From NCBI GenBank assembly GCA_039030395.1, contig JBCCEF010000016.1, positions 1 to 64,000 on the forward strand: a stretch of 64,000 nucleotides of DNA, read 5' to 3'. Positions 35,264 through 47,179 of this stretch are shown piece after piece (position 1 is the first letter of the stretch; the number at the start of each line of letters is the position of its first letter). The position numbers were made by a program, and so were the translations under genes. The DNA comes from Acidobacteriota bacterium (GTDB lineage: Bacteria; Acidobacteriota; Thermoanaerobaculia; Multivoradales; JBCCEF01). The notes beneath the pieces were generated by a model, which did no database searches, was not told the DNA's origin, and was given only the letters and a program-made list of their open reading frames with translations.

Positions 35264-36697
35264 TCAAGACCTGCCTCGATCCTTGGCCTTTTTGCGAAAA
35301 CGCCGCTTGCGCCGCTCCGCCGGTGCCATCTTGACCAGGCGAGGGTGGAACTCTCCCAATACCTCTACGAGATCGGCCTGCTCGGCCATCACCTGGCGGA
35401 TCGCCTTGTAGGCCATCGGGGCTTCGTCGAGGCCCGCCGACAGTAGCTCCACCTTGGCTTCCTTCAGCCGGTCGCGGGTTTGCTGCCAGGTGAAGCGGCG
35501 GTGGGCCTCGGTGCGGCTCATGCGGCGGCCGGCGCCATGGGAGGCGGAGCGCAGGGACGATTCGTCTCCCTTGCCGCGCACGATGAAAGCCGGATCCGCC
35601 ATGGTGCCGGGGATCACCCCCAGGTCGCCTTCGCCGGCAGGGGTGGCGCCCTTGCGATGCACGACCAACTGCTCGCCGTCATGCTCCTCGAGCCAGGCGA
35701 AGTTGTGGTGATTCTCCACCCGCCACAGCACCTGGGCGCCGAGTCGTTCGGTGATGTGGTGGTGGATGCGGTCGTGATTCGCCGAGGCGTAGCGACCCAT
35801 CAGGTTCATCGCCTGCCAGTACTCGGCACCGGCCTCGCTGTCGAGTTGCAGCCAGGCTAGGTGTCGCATCTCCTTGGGTAGGTCCGGATGGCGCTTGGCG
35901 GCCAGCTTCGAGTAGTGGGCGGCCACCGTGGCGCCGGGCCCTCGGCTACCGCTGTGGGAGAGCAGCGCGAGATAGCGGCCGGCGGGTAGCTCGGGCATGT
36001 CGTCCGCCAAGATCAGCTCGCCGAATTCGACGAAGTGGTTGCCACCGCCGGAGCTGCCGAGCTGCGAGCGAGCCTTGTCCTTTAGGCGGCGAGTCACCGG
36101 GTTGGCACTCCAGTCCTCGTCCAGCACGTCGTGCTGGCGTGGGGTGGAGAAGGCGGCGCCGGTGCCGAAGGCGGTTTCCCCTTCGAGAGCCGCGCGCAGC
36201 CGCTCGCCTTTCTTAGCCGCCTTGGGACCGTCAAAAGGCAGTGGCAGGTCGAGCACCGACAAGCACATGCGGCAGGCGATGTCCACCCCGACGGCGTAGG
36301 GAATGACCGCCCCGCGCACCGCCAGCACGCCACCGATGGGCAGGCCGTAGCCCTGGTGGGCGTCGGGCATCAAGGCGCCGCGGGCGGCCACCGGCAGTTC
36401 GCAGGCGACCTCCATCTGGCGCACCGCGCCGTCTTCGATTTGCGACCCCCACCGACGGTAGGAGGCGGCCTCAGTGCGCGGCGTGAAGGCCGTGGCGCGG
36501 GCCTCGATCAAGGCTTTGGCCAGGGGGCCGGCGGCGATATCGCCCAGGTGATCCTCCGGCCGGTTTCGCAGGGCTTCCAAGCGAGTTTGAATCGTCGCCA
36601 GTCCCGCCCCCGACTCGGCGAGAGCCTTGATGAGCAGAAAGGCGTGCCGATGGGTGGAGCGGGGGAGGCCGAGGGCGATGAGGTCTTGGGTCTTCAT
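35264..36697 (-). CDS. rtcB: RtcB-family RNA ligase
   Basis: 477 residues. The RtcB hallmarks are present in order: MPDAHQGYGLPIGGVLA, GVDIACRM (metal-binding Asp and Cys), GSSGGGNHFVE, LLSHSGSRGPG, ENHHNFAWLEEHDG, HRKGATPAG and SASHGAGRRMSR. His387 in the last is the expected guanylylation site. RtcB joins RNA 2',3'-cyclic phosphate ends to 5'-OH ends with GTP and Mn(II), in tRNA or rRNA repair. The C-terminus is a basic tail rich in Lys and Arg. No archease or RtcA/RtcR gene is nearby, so regulation by the rtc system is not seen here. Confidence 0.95.
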   Translation of the reverse strand: MKTQDLIALGLPRSTHRHAFLLIKALAESGAGLATIQTRLEALRNRPEDHLGDIAAGPLAKALIEARATAFTPRTEAASYRRWGSQIEDGAVRQMEVACELPVAARGALMPDAHQGYGLPIGGVLAVRGAVIPYAVGVDIACRMCLSVLDLPLPFDGPKAAKKGERLRAALEGETAFGTGAAFSTPRQHDVLDEDWSANPVTRRLKDKARSQLGSSGGGNHFVEFGELILADDMPELPAGRYLALLSHSGSRGPGATVAAHYSKLAAKRHPDLPKEMRHLAWLQLDSEAGAEYWQAMNLMGRYASANHDRIHHHITERLGAQVLWRVENHHNFAWLEEHDGEQLVVHRKGATPAGEGDLGVIPGTMADPAFIVRGKGDESSLRSASHGAGRRMSRTEAHRRFTWQQTRDRLKEAKVELLSAGLDEAPMAYKAIRQVMAEQADLVEVLGEFHPRLVKMAPAERRKRRFRKKAKDRGRS

Positions 36698-36863
36698 AAC
36701 GGTCAGCGGTGGTGTTTTAAAAGAGCTGAGGACTCTAGTGGAGACGGCCCTTCACCGCAAGGTCCCGGCGGATGGCTGGTGGAAGTTCAGAGTCTGAAGG
36801 CTTCCCTAGATGAGAATGCGATATCGTTAAACGGACGGATCGGATTCGAGATTCATCGCCGCC

Positions 36864-38485
36864 ATGACCACTTCCTGGATTCTCCTCGCTGGCCTTCTGC
36901 CCCTGGTTTTCGGCCCCCTGTTGGCCCGCTGGGTTCAAGGTCAGCCGGCGGCCCGCGGTGCTCTGGACGCTTTTGTCGCCGTGGCGTTGGGGGGCATCGT
37001 CCTATTGCATCTGTGGCCGCACGCTTTCGTGGCGGCGGGTCTCTGGGCAGTTGCCGGTGGGGTGGCGGGGCTGGTGGTGCCGTTTCTCTTTCACGGACTT
37101 CTCCATGCGCGCGAGGATCGGGCCTTCGCTGGGCTGATCGGGATCGCCTTTCTGGGCCTGGCGGTCCACGCCGTGCTCGACGGCGTCGCCCTCCACCCGT
37201 CGGAGGTGGAGCACGGCGTGGAGGTGCCGGCGGCCGGCCATGGAGAAGGAACGACGGACGGCCGCGGTGAGCACGGCGGGCACCGACATGGCGAAGGAGA
37301 GGACGGCCCGAGCCTGCTGGCCCTGGCGGTATTGCTACATCGCTTGCCGATGGCGCTGGCGATTTGGTGGCTGGTGGTTCCGGCCCTTGGGCGACGGCTG
37401 GCGATCTTGATCTTGCTCACCCTAGGCGCCGGTACTTTGCTCGGATACGGGGCGGCGGGCCGATTCTTGGTCGACCTGTCGTCGCCCGCCTCGGCAGTGT
37501 TCGAGGCGACCGTCGGCGGCATGCTGCTGCATGTGCTCTTCGGCCATGACCGCGGAGCCCGGGCCAGCGCCGAGAACGCTCCCGGGCGGCTTCTCTCGGC
37601 GGCGAGCGCCCTCGCCGGAGTCGCGCTGGTCTGGACGCTGGTGCGCCTCCATCCGCTCGAGGGCTCGCAGGGCACCGAGAGTGCCGGAGAGGTGTTCGTG
37701 CATCTCGCCTCGACCATGGCGCCGGCTCTACTGCTGGGACTGGTGGTCGTCGCCTGGCTTCGCTGGCGCGGTAGTCGTTGGGGGCGGCTTCTCGGCAGCG
37801 GTGCTCTCGGCGCCTGGTTGGCGGCGGGGCTTTTGCTGGGCTGGACCTGGGCCGGGATGTTGCTCGCCTGGGGTGTGCTGCGGGGCTTCTTAGCGCGGCC
37901 GAAGGGCGAGGACCACTCGGGGACCGGCGACGCGGACGAGGCCACGTCCTTTGTCGCCGCCTTCGAGCAGGTGACCGCCGGAGCGCTTCCGTGGTGGTTC
38001 CTAGGCCTGGCGGTGGCGAGTATTGCCACACCCCTTCTGAGACTCGATTTTCCCTCGCTGGCGACCTACGGCGCTGCCCTCGTCATCGGTCTCGTCGCGC
38101 TTCCGTCGCCGCTGGTGGCGGTACCTGTTGCCTGGCTCTTGCTCGCCAAGGGTTGGTCCCTGGCGGCGGTGGTCCTCATGCTGCTGGTGGCCGGCCCGGC
38201 GCGCGAGTCGCGGCGATGGTGGGATCGGCCGCCGGTAGAGCGGGCCAAGGAGCTGGGATGGGTACTGGGTGGCGCCGCGATAGCTCTGCTCTTGGCCTGG
38301 TCAGAATCTCAGCTCGGGGCCTCGTCTGGCGGCGTGACCGATGGCTCCCTCTGGGGTCATGGATCGGCCTTGCTGTTGTTCGCCGTGGGCCTGGTGGCCC
38401 TCTTTCGCCGCGGGTTTCGCGGCTTCGTGGAGCCGCTGTTCGCAGGGCGAAAAGCTCACCATCACGGGGCGCATCACGAATCTCC

Positions 38486-38489
<4 letters not shown>
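36864..38489 (+). CDS. ZIP-like polytopic membrane protein with His-rich loop
   Basis: 541 residues with about 13-14 hydrophobic segments. The N-terminal half resembles ZIP metal transporters. HAVLDGVALHPSEVEHG and, after a His/Gly/Asp-rich loop (about 125-150), AVLLHRLPMALAIWW occupy the places of the ZIP helix 4 and 5 metal motifs (HNxPEG/HExPEG), though they are degenerate. A GGMLLHVLFGHD stretch follows. The C-terminal half is a second set of helices that I cannot assign, and the tail is His-rich (KAHHHGAHH). Divalent metal transport is the likely role but is not proven. The gene is divergent from rtcB across a 166-base gap. Its TAG stop interlocks with the stop of the convergent kinase gene at CTAG. 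Confidence 0.65.
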
Positions 38490-41124
<2,635 letters not shown>

Positions 41125-41128
<4 letters not shown>

Positions 41129-41763
41129 CCGCCGGGACCTCCGGGGCTGGGAGCGGCGAAGGCGTCGCGCGTGGCGGAATCGAGCTGGCGGAAAAGGTAG
41201 GCCTTCGCCAGGCGCCATTGGCGGGCGGCAGTACGCGGTGAAACGGTGAGAATTTCGGCCGTCTCGTCCACCGTCAAGCCGCCGAAGAAACGCAACTCGA
41301 CCACCATCGCCTGGCGAGGATCGAGGCGAGCGAGGTCGGAGAGTGCATCGTCCAAGGCGATCCAGTCGGCCGGCCGGGGGAGCCGTCGGGCCTCGCCATC
41401 GAGGGCCACTTTGTGCAGGTGACCGCCCCGCCGCTGAATCGCGCGGTCGCGGCTGTGGTCGATCAAAGCCCGTCGCATCATGCAGGCGGCGAGGCGATAG
41501 AAGTGGTGCCGGTCCCTCCACTGGAGGGAGCCCTCTTCGCGCATTCTCAGATAGATCTCATGAACCAGCGCGGTGGATTGCAGCGTGTGATCCACCCGCT
41601 CTCGGCGGAATAAGCGGTGAGCGATACGCCGCAACTCTTCGTAGACGCGAGGGATCAGTTCCTCCGCCGCCTGGCGGTCGCCTTGGCTCCAGCGGCCGAG
41701 AAGGTGGGTGAGGGTAGCGGAAGGATCCGGCTGGGATGGTGGGGATAGAGACTTCTGGAGCAT
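41125..41763 (-). CDS. ECF RNA polymerase sigma factor (TIGR02999-like)
   Basis: 212 residues. Region 2 shows LIPRVYEELRRIAHRLFRRER..LQSTALVHEIYLRM and FYRLAACMMRRALIDHSRDR. Region 4 has LARLDPRQAMVVELRFFGGLTVDETAEILTVSPRTAARQW, the helix-turn-helix that reads the -35 element. The spacing and the SILID-like helix match the ECF subfamily often coupled to Ser/Thr kinases. No anti-sigma factor gene is adjacent; the kinase downstream, which overlaps by 4 bases, is the likely controller. Possible targets include the divergent secreted-protein genes across the 244-base gap. Confidence 0.93.
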
Positions 41764-42007
41764 GGATCAATTCCTCGTCAGCAGTGAGTCCAGCTCCAAG
41801 CTTATCGAGAGTAGGTATTCCTAGGTAAGAGCGAGCGCAAACCTTGGATGAAATCTGTGCAAGGGTTCTACGATCCTTCCGCGGCAGCGATTCCATCGTC
41901 GATGGCAGGATCCACTCCTCGGATCCCGCATTCAGTGATCAGGAGCGAACGCGGTGAACCAAGTTCACCCAGAACTTCACCCCGATCAAGGAATGGAGGA
42001 AACCCGA

Positions 42008-42817
42008 ATGGGATCGACAACCCGAACTCTCAACCCTCGATGTCTCGCCAGGATGGTGCTGCTCGGCCTTCTCCTGGCGGTCACCGGACCTGCGGCTGGC
42101 AACTGGTGGGAAGACCCCTCCCACGATGCCGAAAGTTCCTTCTGGTGGACCCTCACGGACCGATTCACGCCGGACGACCTGCGCGCCCAACTTCTCGACC
42201 CGGCCGGCGATCGGGCACGGTGGGAAGCGGCCTACGGCCGGCAGGCGCCGCCACCGGCCTCATCCTCCGAGCGGATGGTGTTTCTCGACGGTTCGCGCAC
42301 TCCGGAACTGATGCCGATGTGGCAGGCGTTCAATTCTTTCTCCCATCGCCGGGAGTCCTCGGCGTGGAGGGAGTGGAGCGACGGCGCGGCCTACCGGCTG
42401 AAGGCCTACGGCTTTTCGGATGCAGCAGCTCTGCTGATTCTCGACGGCGCGGACCGCGTCCTGATGAACGAGCTTCAGCTCGACGCCGACAAACAACCCA
42501 CTCGCGATGCCTACCAAATTTTCTTTCGGCAAGTAGAGAAGGCGCTGGGTTCGGAGGAGACCCGGCGGGCGGTCCTCGAGCGTGATCTCGATCGCCTCTC
42601 CGCCGCTTCCCGCCGGCCGAGCGGAGAGATCTCTAGTCTTCTCGATGCGGTGGCTCGCGGTGTTCGGCCGTCCGCGTCGCTGCCGGTGATCGAGGACCTG
42701 CGGACGAGGTTGGACCCTTCGGAGTGGCAGCTCTTGCGGTCGTATCTGCTGCGCGAAGTGGCGCCGGGAATTCGTATCCAAAGCCTCAAGGCCGGGAACC
42801 TGGGAGGTGAAGCATGA
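42008..42817 (+). CDS. Secreted protein of unknown function
   Basis: 269 residues from the ATG at 42008, chosen because GGAGG lies 8 bases before it and it gives a clean signal peptide (CLARMVLLGLLLAVTGPAAG). The mature part starts NWWEDPSHDAESS and is mainly helical, with regions like FTPDDLRAQLLDPAGDR and EWQLLRSYLLREV. I recognise no family. The stop overlaps the start of the Ig-repeat protein (ATGA), so the two are co-translated and may form a secreted complex. They are divergent from the ECF sigma factor/kinase pair. Confidence 0.75.
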   Translation: MGSTTRTLNPRCLARMVLLGLLLAVTGPAAGNWWEDPSHDAESSFWWTLTDRFTPDDLRAQLLDPAGDRARWEAAYGRQAPPPASSSERMVFLDGSRTPELMPMWQAFNSFSHRRESSAWREWSDGAAYRLKAYGFSDAAALLILDGADRVLMNELQLDADKQPTRDAYQIFFRQVEKALGSEETRRAVLERDLDRLSAASRRPSGEISSLLDAVARGVRPSASLPVIEDLRTRLDPSEWQLLRSYLLREVAPGIRIQSLKAGNLGGEA

Positions 42818-45800
42818 GGCGCTCCGGTGCGTCGTTCTCTCTCCGGTCTTGGGTCATGGCGGCCGCTGCGGTGCTCGCTCTCTGGGTCGCCGCCGCCGCT
42901 CAGGGCGGAACCATCGTGATCGAGAATCTGCGCTATGAAACCCTGCCTCCCGGGGTGGAAACCACTCAGGTCACGGTGTACGCCGATGTGGTCTACCAAG
43001 GGAACTTCACCCACCAGGGACGCCTCTGGATCTCGTCCTGCTTCATGAACGACGGCATCGGCGGGAATCTCGCGCCGACCCAACCGCCGGACTACGGCAC
43101 CATCGACAGCTCGAACTATCGGGAAATCGAGGGCGAGGGCGATGTCCTGGAGTGTGAGCCGGCCTTGGGCTATATCCCGAACTGCCAGGACGGTCAGGGT
43201 GTGCAGTACCTCGGCTGGGCGACGGCGGCGATCTACCTCGGCCTCAACGGCATCGAGACACCGGACGAACCCGCCATCCTCGACGTGGCTTCGACGGAGT
43301 GCATCCCGCACTACACGGTCCGGGGCACCACCAGCGGCCTGCCGGCGGACGGCGGAGTGGAGCTGACCTTGGCGATTTATCAGGGGCAGCAGCTTCTACG
43401 AACCCAAAAGCTGGATCGCACGGTCAACGGCGGTTTTCGATTCCAGCCGCCATCGATTCCCGAGGGCGGGCGCTTCAATGTGTTGATCACCGCCTTGGCC
43501 GAGAACACCATCTGTAGTCTTTCCGGAGAGGAGGGGACGATTCAGGGACGGGATTGGCTGGGTCTCCGGGTGAATTGCCAGTGCTCCGTCGGCGAGGACT
43601 GTGACGGCCAGGCGCCGACCTTTGAACTCGGTTTTGATGTGATCGTCAACGAGGTCAGCGACGGTGACCTGTTGCTGGTTCCCGATCCGTTGGCTGCGGC
43701 GGCGAGCAGCCTTGCTCCGGCGAATGAGACGCGAACGCCCGCGGAAGTCCCCGGTGATGACCACTCGACGACCGAAGGTCACGTCAGTTTCTCTGCTTTG
43801 CTGGAAGTTACCCCGCCGGACGGCACACCGCTTCCGGTCCAGGTGGTGCCGGTCAGCGGGTCGGGGTTCTTCACCTTCCAAGATCCACTCGCGGACGGTT
43901 CCGACTACCAGGTCACCATCAGCGACGTGGATCCCCCCGGCGCGCTCTGCGACGTCGCCAACGGCAGCGGCACGGTCAACGGTTCGGATATCAGCGATGT
44001 CAGCGTCGAGTGCGAAGTGTACGTCGCACCGGACGACTGGTGCGTGGTCGTGCCGGAGATGTGCCGGATCGACGATCCGGACTGCCAGTACTATTTCCGC
44101 TATACCGGTCGCACAGTCGTTTACACCACCGACAGCAGCGGCAATCTCCTCTCCGGCCGGGTGACGAACGTCTACGAACTGCAGGCGGACTGCACCGGCA
44201 AGTCCTTCGCCGAACCCGTTAAGTGGCGGTCGATGGAGCGAGTGGTCTCGCAGGCGGGAAGTGGACCGTCTTCCGATACGGGGCCGAGGGTCTACATGCG
44301 AACGGCGCCGGACGAGGTGGTGTCCGGGACGATCGAGATGGCCGGCGTGGCGCGTCGTGACAGCGGTGGGGTGAGTGTGGTGCGGACCTACTTGAACGGG
44401 CAGCCCATCCAGCTCGATAATTTCAGCTTCAATTTGCCGGATTCTCATACCTGCGGCGAGTTTCCCGCCGGCAACTGCGACTCGACCAGTCGCTTCTTCG
44501 GCCAACTGGACACGACCACCCTGACGAACGGTCTCCACACCTTTCTCTTCGAGGCCGTTGGGGCCGATGGCCTATCCCTGCGAGGGGTGGCGGAACACCG
44601 CATCGTGGTGGACAACAGCATCACCTGCGGTGACGTCACGCTGACCTCGCCGCAGAGCGGTACGACGGTGAGTGATTTCACTACCCTCGCCGCATCGGTC
44701 AGCGCGTCCGTTGAAGAGGTGCAGTTTCTGTTGGGTGGTTCGGCGGTGGCGGTGGATCCCGCCTTCCCCTACAGCGTCTCCTGGGACTCCAACTCCGTCC
44801 AGGACGGTCCCTATCCAGTCCAGGCCCGGGCGATCGGCAACGGTTGTACTGCTCTCAGCGCGTCGGTGCCGATCGAGGTGGACAATTCGCCCTGGACCGA
44901 CGATCACTCGCCCCCCCAGGGTTCCATCATCGCACCCGCCGCCGGTTCCGTGGTGAATCCGAACGCGAGCGGGCGAGTGACCCTGGCGGTGGCAGCGACA
45001 GACGACCTGGCGGTGGATGTCGTTCAGTTCCACATTGACGATCAGCTCGTCTGGACCGACCAAAGTGCACCCTATGCCCACAACTGGCTCGCCCCATGGG
45101 GTGGACACACCCTGACGGCTCGGATCGTCGATGAGTGCGGCAACGCCACCTGGACGAACCCGGTGACCTTTTCCGTGGCGGAGCCGGATCCGTGCGACGA
45201 CGATACGGTACATCCCACGGTCGCGATCACTCACCCGGCGGCGGGTTCCTCGGTGAGCCCCAATGACCATGGCAGGGTGACGCTAGGGGCCTACGCTGCC
45301 GACGCGGGGGGAGTGGCACGGGTGGAGTTCTTGGTGGACAACACCTTGGTCTGGACCGACAGCATGTCGCCCTATGGGCACAATTGGCCGGCGTTGCCGG
45401 GTCTTCATTCGGTGAAAGCGAGGGCTGTCGACACCTGCGGCAACGCCACCACCTCGTCCGCCGTCCCTTTCACGGTGGCGGATCCGGATCCCTGTAGCGG
45501 GGACTCGACGCCGCCGGCCATTGGGTTGACCCAACCGGCCCATGGCTCAACGGTGACTCCCAACGCCAACGGTCGGGTGACCCTGGGCGTTGCGGCTTCC
45601 GACGGCAGCGGAGTGGACCGGGTGGAATTCTTCATCGACGGCGCCCATGTGTGGAGTGACGAAACGCCCCCCTACGCCCACAACTGGCTGGCCACAGCGG
45701 GCTCCCACACGTTCAAGGCGCGAGCCGTCGACACCTGCGGCAACGCCCGCTGGTCGAACGAGATCACCTTCACCGTCGCCGGCGGAGGGGGTGGGGGCTG

Positions 45801-46095
45801 CGGTAGCGACTCCGTCAAACCGACGGTCGGCGTGACGCAGCCCACGGCGGGGTCTACGGTGACTCCGAACGCCAACGGCAGGGTGACATTGCGCGCCAGC
45901 GCCAGCGACGCCAGCGGCATCGATCAGGTGGAATTCCACGTCGACGGTAGTTCCTATGTCTGGACGGACGATACGGTCCCCTTCGTCCACAACTGGCCGG
46001 CGACGGCGGGTTCTCACGCGGTGAGGGCCAAAGCCTTCGACGAGTGCGGCAACTTCAAGTGGTCGACGGAGATTCCCTTCTCCGTCGCCCCCTAG
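42814..46095 (+). CDS. Large secreted protein with C-terminal bacterial Ig-like repeats
   Basis: 1093 residues with a signal peptide (VMAAAAVLALWVAAAAQG). Residues 30-700 hold several beta-rich, Cys-containing segments (for example CSLSGEEGTIQG and YYFRYTGRTVVY). Residues about 705-1090 are four Ig-like domains about 100 residues apart, each with AGSxVxPNxxGRVTL, a VEFxxDxxxVWTD strand, an HNWxAxxGxHxxxARAxDxCGNA strand and a closing VPF/ITF strand. Such stacks are common in secreted adhesins and matrix proteins. There is no sortase or PEP-CTERM signal, so it is probably released or held by partners. It overlaps the unknown secreted protein upstream. Confidence 0.88.
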   Translation: MRRSGASFSLRSWVMAAAAVLALWVAAAAQGGTIVIENLRYETLPPGVETTQVTVYADVVYQGNFTHQGRLWISSCFMNDGIGGNLAPTQPPDYGTIDSSNYREIEGEGDVLECEPALGYIPNCQDGQGVQYLGWATAAIYLGLNGIETPDEPAILDVASTECIPHYTVRGTTSGLPADGGVELTLAIYQGQQLLRTQKLDRTVNGGFRFQPPSIPEGGRFNVLITALAENTICSLSGEEGTIQGRDWLGLRVNCQCSVGEDCDGQAPTFELGFDVIVNEVSDGDLLLVPDPLAAAASSLAPANETRTPAEVPGDDHSTTEGHVSFSALLEVTPPDGTPLPVQVVPVSGSGFFTFQDPLADGSDYQVTISDVDPPGALCDVANGSGTVNGSDISDVSVECEVYVAPDDWCVVVPEMCRIDDPDCQYYFRYTGRTVVYTTDSSGNLLSGRVTNVYELQADCTGKSFAEPVKWRSMERVVSQAGSGPSSDTGPRVYMRTAPDEVVSGTIEMAGVARRDSGGVSVVRTYLNGQPIQLDNFSFNLPDSHTCGEFPAGNCDSTSRFFGQLDTTTLTNGLHTFLFEAVGADGLSLRGVAEHRIVVDNSITCGDVTLTSPQSGTTVSDFTTLAASVSASVEEVQFLLGGSAVAVDPAFPYSVSWDSNSVQDGPYPVQARAIGNGCTALSASVPIEVDNSPWTDDHSPPQGSIIAPAAGSVVNPNASGRVTLAVAATDDLAVDVVQFHIDDQLVWTDQSAPYAHNWLAPWGGHTLTARIVDECGNATWTNPVTFSVAEPDPCDDDTVHPTVAITHPAAGSSVSPNDHGRVTLGAYAADAGGVARVEFLVDNTLVWTDSMSPYGHNWPALPGLHSVKARAVDTCGNATTSSAVPFTVADPDPCSGDSTPPAIGLTQPAHGSTVTPNANGRVTLGVAASDGSGVDRVEFFIDGAHVWSDETPPYAHNWLATAGSHTFKARAVDTCGNARWSNEITFTVAGGGGGGCGSDSVKPTVGVTQPTAGSTVTPNANGRVTLRASASDASGIDQVEFHVDGSSYVWTDDTVPFVHNWPATAGSHAVRAKAFDECGNFKWSTEIPFSVAP
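44926..46092 (+). repeat. Four tandem ~300-base Ig-like domain repeats
   Basis: The shared PNxxGRVTL element recurs near 44956, 45256, 45556 and 45859, a period of 300, 300 and 303 bases. The last two copies share TPNANGRVTL exactly. The repeats stay in frame and are separated by Asp/Pro/Cys or Gly-rich linkers. Confidence 0.85.
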
Positions 46096-46241
46096 GCCTT
46101 CCTTCGCTCGCCATCCGGGCCCCGGTCGGCACGCCCGATCGGAGCCCGCCTTTGTGCCGCGAGCAGACGCCTCGACGCTCGAATCGCCCTCCCATAGAAT
46201 GTCCTGGAACAATGCCGGGCAGCCGGCGGGAGGGAGTGGAC

Positions 46242-46823
46242 ATGACGGCAACTACGATGGCGGCGAGCGGAGTGGAAGAACTGATCGAGCTGATCGATCA
46301 CGCGGTAAGTGAAACCAAGGTGGAGGACATCACCCAGCGGGTACAGCAGGGGCTGACCCGCCTGATCCGTCAAGGGTCGCTCCGCCTGCCGGAAGATCTC
46401 TGCCGGGTGACGCCGGGCCACTATGCCCGTCGCCTCGTCCATCGCAGCGAAGAGCATGGCTGGGTGATGGTGGCGATGACCTGGGGGCCGGAGCAGTCGA
46501 CCCCGCTCCACGACCACGCCGGTACCTGGTGCGTGGAGGGAGTGATCGACGGAGCGATTGAAGTCGCTCAATTCCATTTGCTCGAGGACGACGGTGAACT
46601 GTGCCACTTCGTGCCGATGGGTACTCTCTGTACCGGCGTCGGCTCCGCCGGCGCCCTCATCCCGCCCTACGAGTACCACATCATCGCCAACCCCGACGCC
46701 ACCAGCTCCGCGGTGACGCTCCACATCTACGGCGAAGAGATGACCGAGTGCACCAGCTTCGAACCAGCCGGATCCGAGTGCAAATACCGCCGCACCCGAC
46801 GCCAGCTTCGGTACGACGCCTAG
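46242..46823 (+). CDS. Cysteine dioxygenase (type I, cupin fold)
   Basis: 193 residues from the ATG at 46242, which has GGAGG about 9 bases upstream. The three iron ligands are His90 and His92 (PLHDHAGTWC) and His146 (EYHIIANP), with the spacing of animal and bacterial cysteine dioxygenases. Cys97 lies five residues after His92 and Tyr163 lies 17 after His146, exactly where the Cys-Tyr cross-link pair sits in mammalian enzymes, within TLHIY. GHYARRLV gives an Arg in the place of the cysteine-carboxylate clamp. It should convert cysteine to cysteine sulfinate. The fit to the three-His triad is unusually complete, though a related thiol (such as 3-mercaptopropionate) is possible. Confidence 0.9.
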   Translation: MTATTMAASGVEELIELIDHAVSETKVEDITQRVQQGLTRLIRQGSLRLPEDLCRVTPGHYARRLVHRSEEHGWVMVAMTWGPEQSTPLHDHAGTWCVEGVIDGAIEVAQFHLLEDDGELCHFVPMGTLCTGVGSAGALIPPYEYHIIANPDATSSAVTLHIYGEEMTECTSFEPAGSECKYRRTRRQLRYDA

Positions 46824-46824
46824 T

Positions 46825-46863
46825 AAAAAAAATGCCGACGCGGCGGAACACGTCGGCAAAAAA
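46825..46863 (-). terminator. Rho-independent terminator (minus strand)
   Basis: TGCCGACG (46833-46840) and CGTCGGCA (46851-46858) form an 8-base stem around a 10-base loop. On the minus strand the stem is followed by eight T (46832-46825), as a terminator needs; a shorter A/T run on the other side makes it weakly bidirectional for the dioxygenase gene that ends at 46823. Confidence 0.85.
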
Positions 46864-47179
46864 GCTTGCGGCGGAGCGAAACCTGGTCCGAGGTTTCGAG
46901 CCCTGAGGTGGGAAGTCTCTGAAGGACTCCCGCGGTGGGCTCTCCGGGTTTCAGGCTCGTTCCTGCCTCGACGGAGCGAGGCATGTGGTCCAGGTCGTTG
47001 ACCCACCGTGACTCCGGCTTCGGGGGCGACGAATCCGGCGGCTTACGGGCGGCTGACCCTTTCCACAAGAGGGTAGGTGCGTGACTCGCGGAAAGTGTGA
47101 CAGTTGGTTCGAAAGAATTTTTCGCGAATCGGGGCCGGCCGACCGATCGGATCGGTCCTCAGGGGGGCGAGGGGGTCCT
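46864..47179 (-). ncRNA. Candidate structured RNA or long structured 3' UTR in a 356-base gene-free stretch
   Basis: No credible gene lies between the dioxygenase stop (46823) and the TPR gene stop (47180). Read on the minus strand, the stretch holds a series of hairpins before the terminator: 47141-47157 (GACCGAT/ATCGGTC), 47056-47074 (ACCCT/AGGGT), 47014-47038 (two 4-base stems), 46965-46982 (GCCTCG/CGAGGC), 46952-46965 (CAGG/CCTG), 46898-46942 (GAGCCC/GGGCTC enclosing a GGGAAGTC/GACTCCC stem) and 46877-46898 (CGAAACCT/AGGTTTCG). A GGTGGG/CCCACC pairing could close the middle block. I could not match it to tmRNA, SRP RNA, RNase P RNA or a riboswitch I know. It may be an independent RNA or the 3' end of the TPR-gene transcript. 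Confidence 0.4.

Noticed and set aside
41129-41521. Upstream extension of the TPR kinase frame
   Set aside because: It lies inside the sigma-factor gene on the same strand in another frame and gives a low-complexity Arg/Pro/Ser sequence. The GTG at 41128, overlapping the sigma stop, is the natural start.
46820-47068. 82-codon open frame on the minus strand in the gene-free gap
   Set aside because: It has only a TTG start, no ribosome site, runs straight through the terminator stem and T run, and matches no family. The RNA-structure reading explains the region better.
46864-47179. Structured stretch as tmRNA, SRP RNA, RNase P RNA or a c-di-GMP/glycine riboswitch
   Set aside because: I could not find the tag peptide, the SRP GGAA loop, the RNase P core motifs or the aptamer consensus of either riboswitch.
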